DNA of 7,338 nt, from NCBI GenBank assembly GCA_937901805.1, contig CALDJI010000277.1, forward strand, positions 1 through 7,338, read 5' to 3'. The notes below the pieces were generated by a model that worked only from the letters and a program-made list of their open reading frames with translations, ran no database searches and was not told the origin of the DNA. Position 1 is the first letter of the stretch. Every line of letters begins with the position of its first letter. Below are positions 5,317 to 7,338 of this stretch, piece by piece. The translations under genes and the position numbers were made by a program. The stretch comes from an uncultured Clostridia bacterium. Its GTDB lineage: Bacteria > Bacillota > Clostridia > Oscillospirales > Ruminococcaceae.

Positions 5317-6270
5317 GTGAAAAAAGGTAAAAAAATCACCATCCTTGGCGCGGGCAATGTTGGTGCGTCCATTGGTTATGCACTGGTATTAGACGGCATG
5401 GCTTCCGAGCTCCTTTTTATTGACATCAATGAAAAAAAAGCGCAGGGTGAAGCCATGGATCTTCTTCAAGGCACGCCTTTTTGTGCACCTGTTAAAGTGT
5501 ATTCCGGTTCTTATGCAGACGCAGTGGATTCCGATATTGTCATCGTTACAGTGGGCCTTGCCCGTAAACCCGGCCAAAGCCGGATTGATCTGGCACAGGC
5601 CAATGTGAATATTATCAAACAGGTAATGCCTCAAATTACTAAGGCGGCACCGGACGCAATTTATGTCGTGGTCAGTAATCCGGTTGATATCATTACCTAT
5701 GCCATTTTAAAAACAACAGATTTGCAGGAAAATCAGGTGATCGGTTCGGGCACCATGTTGGATTCTGCCCGTTTACGTTCCCGTCTTGCTGATCATGTAA
5801 GACTAAATCCCAAAAATGTCCATGCCTATGTATTTGGGGAGCATGGAGATAGTTCTATGATTCCATGGTCACTTGCTACTATTGCGGGAATCGAAATGAA
5901 CCGCTATTGCAGCGACATGTGTGAAAAGCACAATCTCTGCGGAAAAGAAGAACTCAGAGAAATCGAAGAGGATGTCCGCTCTGCCGGGGCAAAAGTGATT
6001 GAACGGAAAGGGGCCACCTTTTATGCAGTTGCCCTTTCCGTACGCCGTATTTGTGAATGCATTGTGCGGGATACGCACTCTGTTATGACTGTTTCCTCTC
6101 TGGTACATGATCAATACGGCATCAGCGATGTCTGTCTTAGCCTGCCCTATGTGGTAGGGGCGCATGGCATTATTCGCAGCGTAGTGCCTCCTCTCACGGA
6201 AGAAGAGGTCACTTTGCTGCACAGGAGTGCCAATACTCTTAAAAATACTATCAGCCAGTTGGAGCTGTAA
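5317..6270 (+). CDS. NAD-dependent L-lactate/malate dehydrogenase family protein, with malate-type specificity Arg
   Basis: The enzyme interconverts a 2-hydroxy acid and 2-oxo acid with NAD(H) in the cytoplasm; it has 317 residues, normal for the family. GAGNVG (11-16) is the Rossmann loop and Asp36 in LLFIDIN indicates NAD rather than NADP. LARKPGQSRIDL is the mobile substrate loop. NPVDIITY holds Asn121, MLDSARLR the Asp149/Arg152 pair, and GEHGD the catalytic His176. Most of the chain, including the KGATFYAVALS segment, is LDH-like. However, the specificity position (Gln102 in lactate dehydrogenases) is Arg83, the residue of malate dehydrogenases. The GTG start is set by GGGGG at 5303-5307, nine bases upstream; the nearby ATG at 5310 runs into an early stop. 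A malic enzyme follows 103 bases downstream. An automatic label would be L-lactate dehydrogenase; malate dehydrogenase is at least as likely. Confidence 0.9.
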   Translation: MKKGKKITILGAGNVGASIGYALVLDGMASELLFIDINEKKAQGEAMDLLQGTPFCAPVKVYSGSYADAVDSDIVIVTVGLARKPGQSRIDLAQANVNIIKQVMPQITKAAPDAIYVVVSNPVDIITYAILKTTDLQENQVIGSGTMLDSARLRSRLADHVRLNPKNVHAYVFGEHGDSSMIPWSLATIAGIEMNRYCSDMCEKHNLCGKEELREIEEDVRSAGAKVIERKGATFYAVALSVRRICECIVRDTHSVMTVSSLVHDQYGISDVCLSLPYVVGAHGIIRSVVPPLTEEEVTLLHRSANTLKNTISQLEL

Positions 6271-6276
6271 GCTTTT

Positions 6277-6305
6277 TTGCGGCCCAGCGGCTGCATAAGT
6301 ATAAA
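6277..6305 (+). promoter_or_regulatory. Possible promoter of the malic enzyme gene
   Basis: TTGCGG (6277-6282) and TATAAA (6300-6305) are 17 bases apart. The -10 box is good and the -35 poor. No terminator with a following T-run closes the upstream gene, so co-transcription with it is also possible. Confidence 0.35.
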
Positions 6306-6311
6306 TTATCA

Positions 6312-6344
6312 GGCAAACCATTGTGTTTTCCATATTGGTTTGCC
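6312..6344 (+). other. Hairpin in the malic enzyme leader
   Basis: GGCAAACCA (6312-6320) and TGGTTTGCC (6336-6344) form a perfect 9-bp stem with a 15-base loop. A6 follows it, so it is not a rightward terminator, and the other strand also lacks a suitable T-run. It begins about where the predicted promoter would start transcription, so it could be a 5'-terminal stabilising hairpin, or a protein-binding palindrome. Confidence 0.5.
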
Positions 6345-6373
6345 AAAAAACATTCAGAAAGGAATGGATAAAC

Positions 6374-7338
6374 ATGGATTACGCAGCAGAATCCCTGAAA
6401 AAACACAAAGAATGGAAAGGAAAAATTGAGGTTGTTTGCCGTGCCCCGCTGGAAAACCACGAGGATCTTTCCCTTGCCTATACTCCGGGCGTTGCACAGC
6501 CCTGCCTGGAAATCCAGAAAGATGTTAACCAGAGCTATGAACTGACCCGCCGCGGCAACCTCGTTGCAGTTGTCACCGACGGTACCGCTGTCCTCGGTCT
6601 TGGCGATATCGGTCCAGAGGCTGGTATGCCGGTTATGGAAGGCAAATGCGCTCTGTTCAAACACTTTGGCGACGTTGATGCAATTCCTTTGTGCGTCCGT
6701 TCCAAAGACGTTGACGAGATTGTCAACACTGTCCGTCTGCTCGCAGGCAGCTTTGGCGGTGTAAACTTGGAAGATATCGCCGCTCCGCGCTGCTTTGAAA
6801 TTGAGCGCCGCCTGAAAGAGTGCTGTGATATTCCTATCTTCCATGACGACCAGCATGGTACCGCAGTCCTTGCGCTGGCTGCAATGCTCAACGCGCTCAA
6901 ACTCGTTGGCAAGAAACTTGAGGATATCAAGGTTGTTACCAGCGGCGCAGGCGCTGCCGGAATTGCAATCATCAAACTGCTCATCGCCTCCGGCCTGAAC
7001 AGCGAAAACGTTATCCTCTGCGACCGCAAAGGCGCAATTTACAAAGGCCGCGACGGTCTGAACAAAGAGAAAGAGGAAATGGCTGAAATCACCAATAAGA
7101 ACTGCCAGAAAGGTTCTCTTGCAGACGTCCTTGTTGGCGCTGACGTTTTCCTTGGCATCTCTGCTCCTGGTTGTGTCACTCCGGAAATGGTCAAGAGCAT
7201 GAACAAAGATCCTATCATTTTCCCGATGGCAAACCCGACTCCAGAAATCATGCCGGATCTCGCATATGAAGCAGGCGCCGCTGTTGTCGGTACCGGTCGC
7301 AGCGACTTCCCGAACCAGATCAACAACATCCTTGCTTT
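6374..7338 (+). CDS. Malic enzyme (malate dehydrogenase, decarboxylating), N-terminal 321 residues; 3' end outside window
   Basis: The enzyme oxidatively decarboxylates malate to pyruvate and CO2 with NAD(P), in the cytoplasm. The frame is open to the window edge; short bacterial forms are about 390 residues, so roughly the last fifth is missing. SLAYTPGVAQP holds the catalytic Tyr36 and EGKCALFKHFG the general-base Lys91. FGGVNLEDIAAP (Glu133, Asp134) and FHDDQHGTA (Asp159) supply metal ligands. TSGAGAAG (from 189) is the Rossmann loop, and MANPTPEI a conserved C-terminal motif. Asp217 in ILCDRKG after the second strand does not decide between NAD and NADP. AAAGGA (6358-6363) lies 10 bases before the ATG. 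Codon use is strongly biased (GTT, CTG, GGC, CGC), suggesting high expression. Adjacent to an LDH/MDH-family gene, it suits an oxaloacetate-malate-pyruvate route. Confidence 0.95.
   Translation, partial: MDYAAESLKKHKEWKGKIEVVCRAPLENHEDLSLAYTPGVAQPCLEIQKDVNQSYELTRRGNLVAVVTDGTAVLGLGDIGPEAGMPVMEGKCALFKHFGDVDAIPLCVRSKDVDEIVNTVRLLAGSFGGVNLEDIAAPRCFEIERRLKECCDIPIFHDDQHGTAVLALAAMLNALKLVGKKLEDIKVVTSGAGAAGIAIIKLLIASGLNSENVILCDRKGAIYKGRDGLNKEKEEMAEITNKNCQKGSLADVLVGADVFLGISAPGCVTPEMVKSMNKDPIIFPMANPTPEIMPDLAYEAGAAVVGTGRSDFPNQINNILA

Noticed and set aside
6279..6294. GC-rich hairpin just after the LDH/MDH stop as its terminator
   Set aside because: The stem is 6 bp including one G-U pair, and the T-run is before it rather than after it. 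On the other strand the run is A.

Overview
The window looks like a chromosomal segment of a low-to-mid GC anaerobic Firmicute, probably a class Clostridia member. The grounds are strong AGGAGG-type ribosome binding sites, a eukaryotic-like (type 2) isoleucyl-tRNA synthetase, an RpiR/SIS regulator, and a short-form malic enzyme beside an LDH-family dehydrogenase. This is inference from protein character; no species is claimed. I see no insertion sequence, phage gene, CRISPR array, tRNA or rRNA.

Layout. Bases 1-1133 (+) are the 3' end of ileS, closed by a strong hairpin terminator (about 1155-1196) that also serves the convergent genes. Bases 1208-4102 (-) hold a 2-aminoethylphosphonate (AEP) degradation cassette read from right to left: an RpiR-family regulator (3278-4102), phnW (1983-3086) and phnX (1208-1981). 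phnW and phnX are separated by one base. PhnW transaminates AEP with pyruvate to give phosphonoacetaldehyde and alanine. PhnX then cleaves the C-P bond to acetaldehyde and phosphate. Bases 4232-4918 (-) encode a small alpha/beta hydrolase of unknown substrate. After a divergent intergenic region (4919-5316), the + strand carries an NAD-dependent LDH/MDH-family dehydrogenase (5317-6270) and the start of a malic enzyme (6374 to the window end).

The most interesting material is regulatory. A palindrome of the form TTGTAGA-ATT-CCTACAG lies just upstream of the regulator gene. A close relative (14 of 17 bases) is the exact centre of a perfect 27-bp inverted repeat with a 3-base spacer between the regulator gene and phnW. 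The simplest reading is one autoregulated RpiR operator pair controlling AEP catabolism. The second copy is built into a very long hairpin that also buries a perfect Shine-Dalgarno sequence in front of an eight-codon mini-ORF.

Second, the dehydrogenase is LDH-like over most of its length but has Arg where lactate dehydrogenases have the specificity Gln (Gln102). Together with the adjacent malic enzyme this suggests malate/oxaloacetate chemistry. Its promoter is near-consensus, overlaps a possible Rex redox-sensor site, and gives a leader of about 155 nt.
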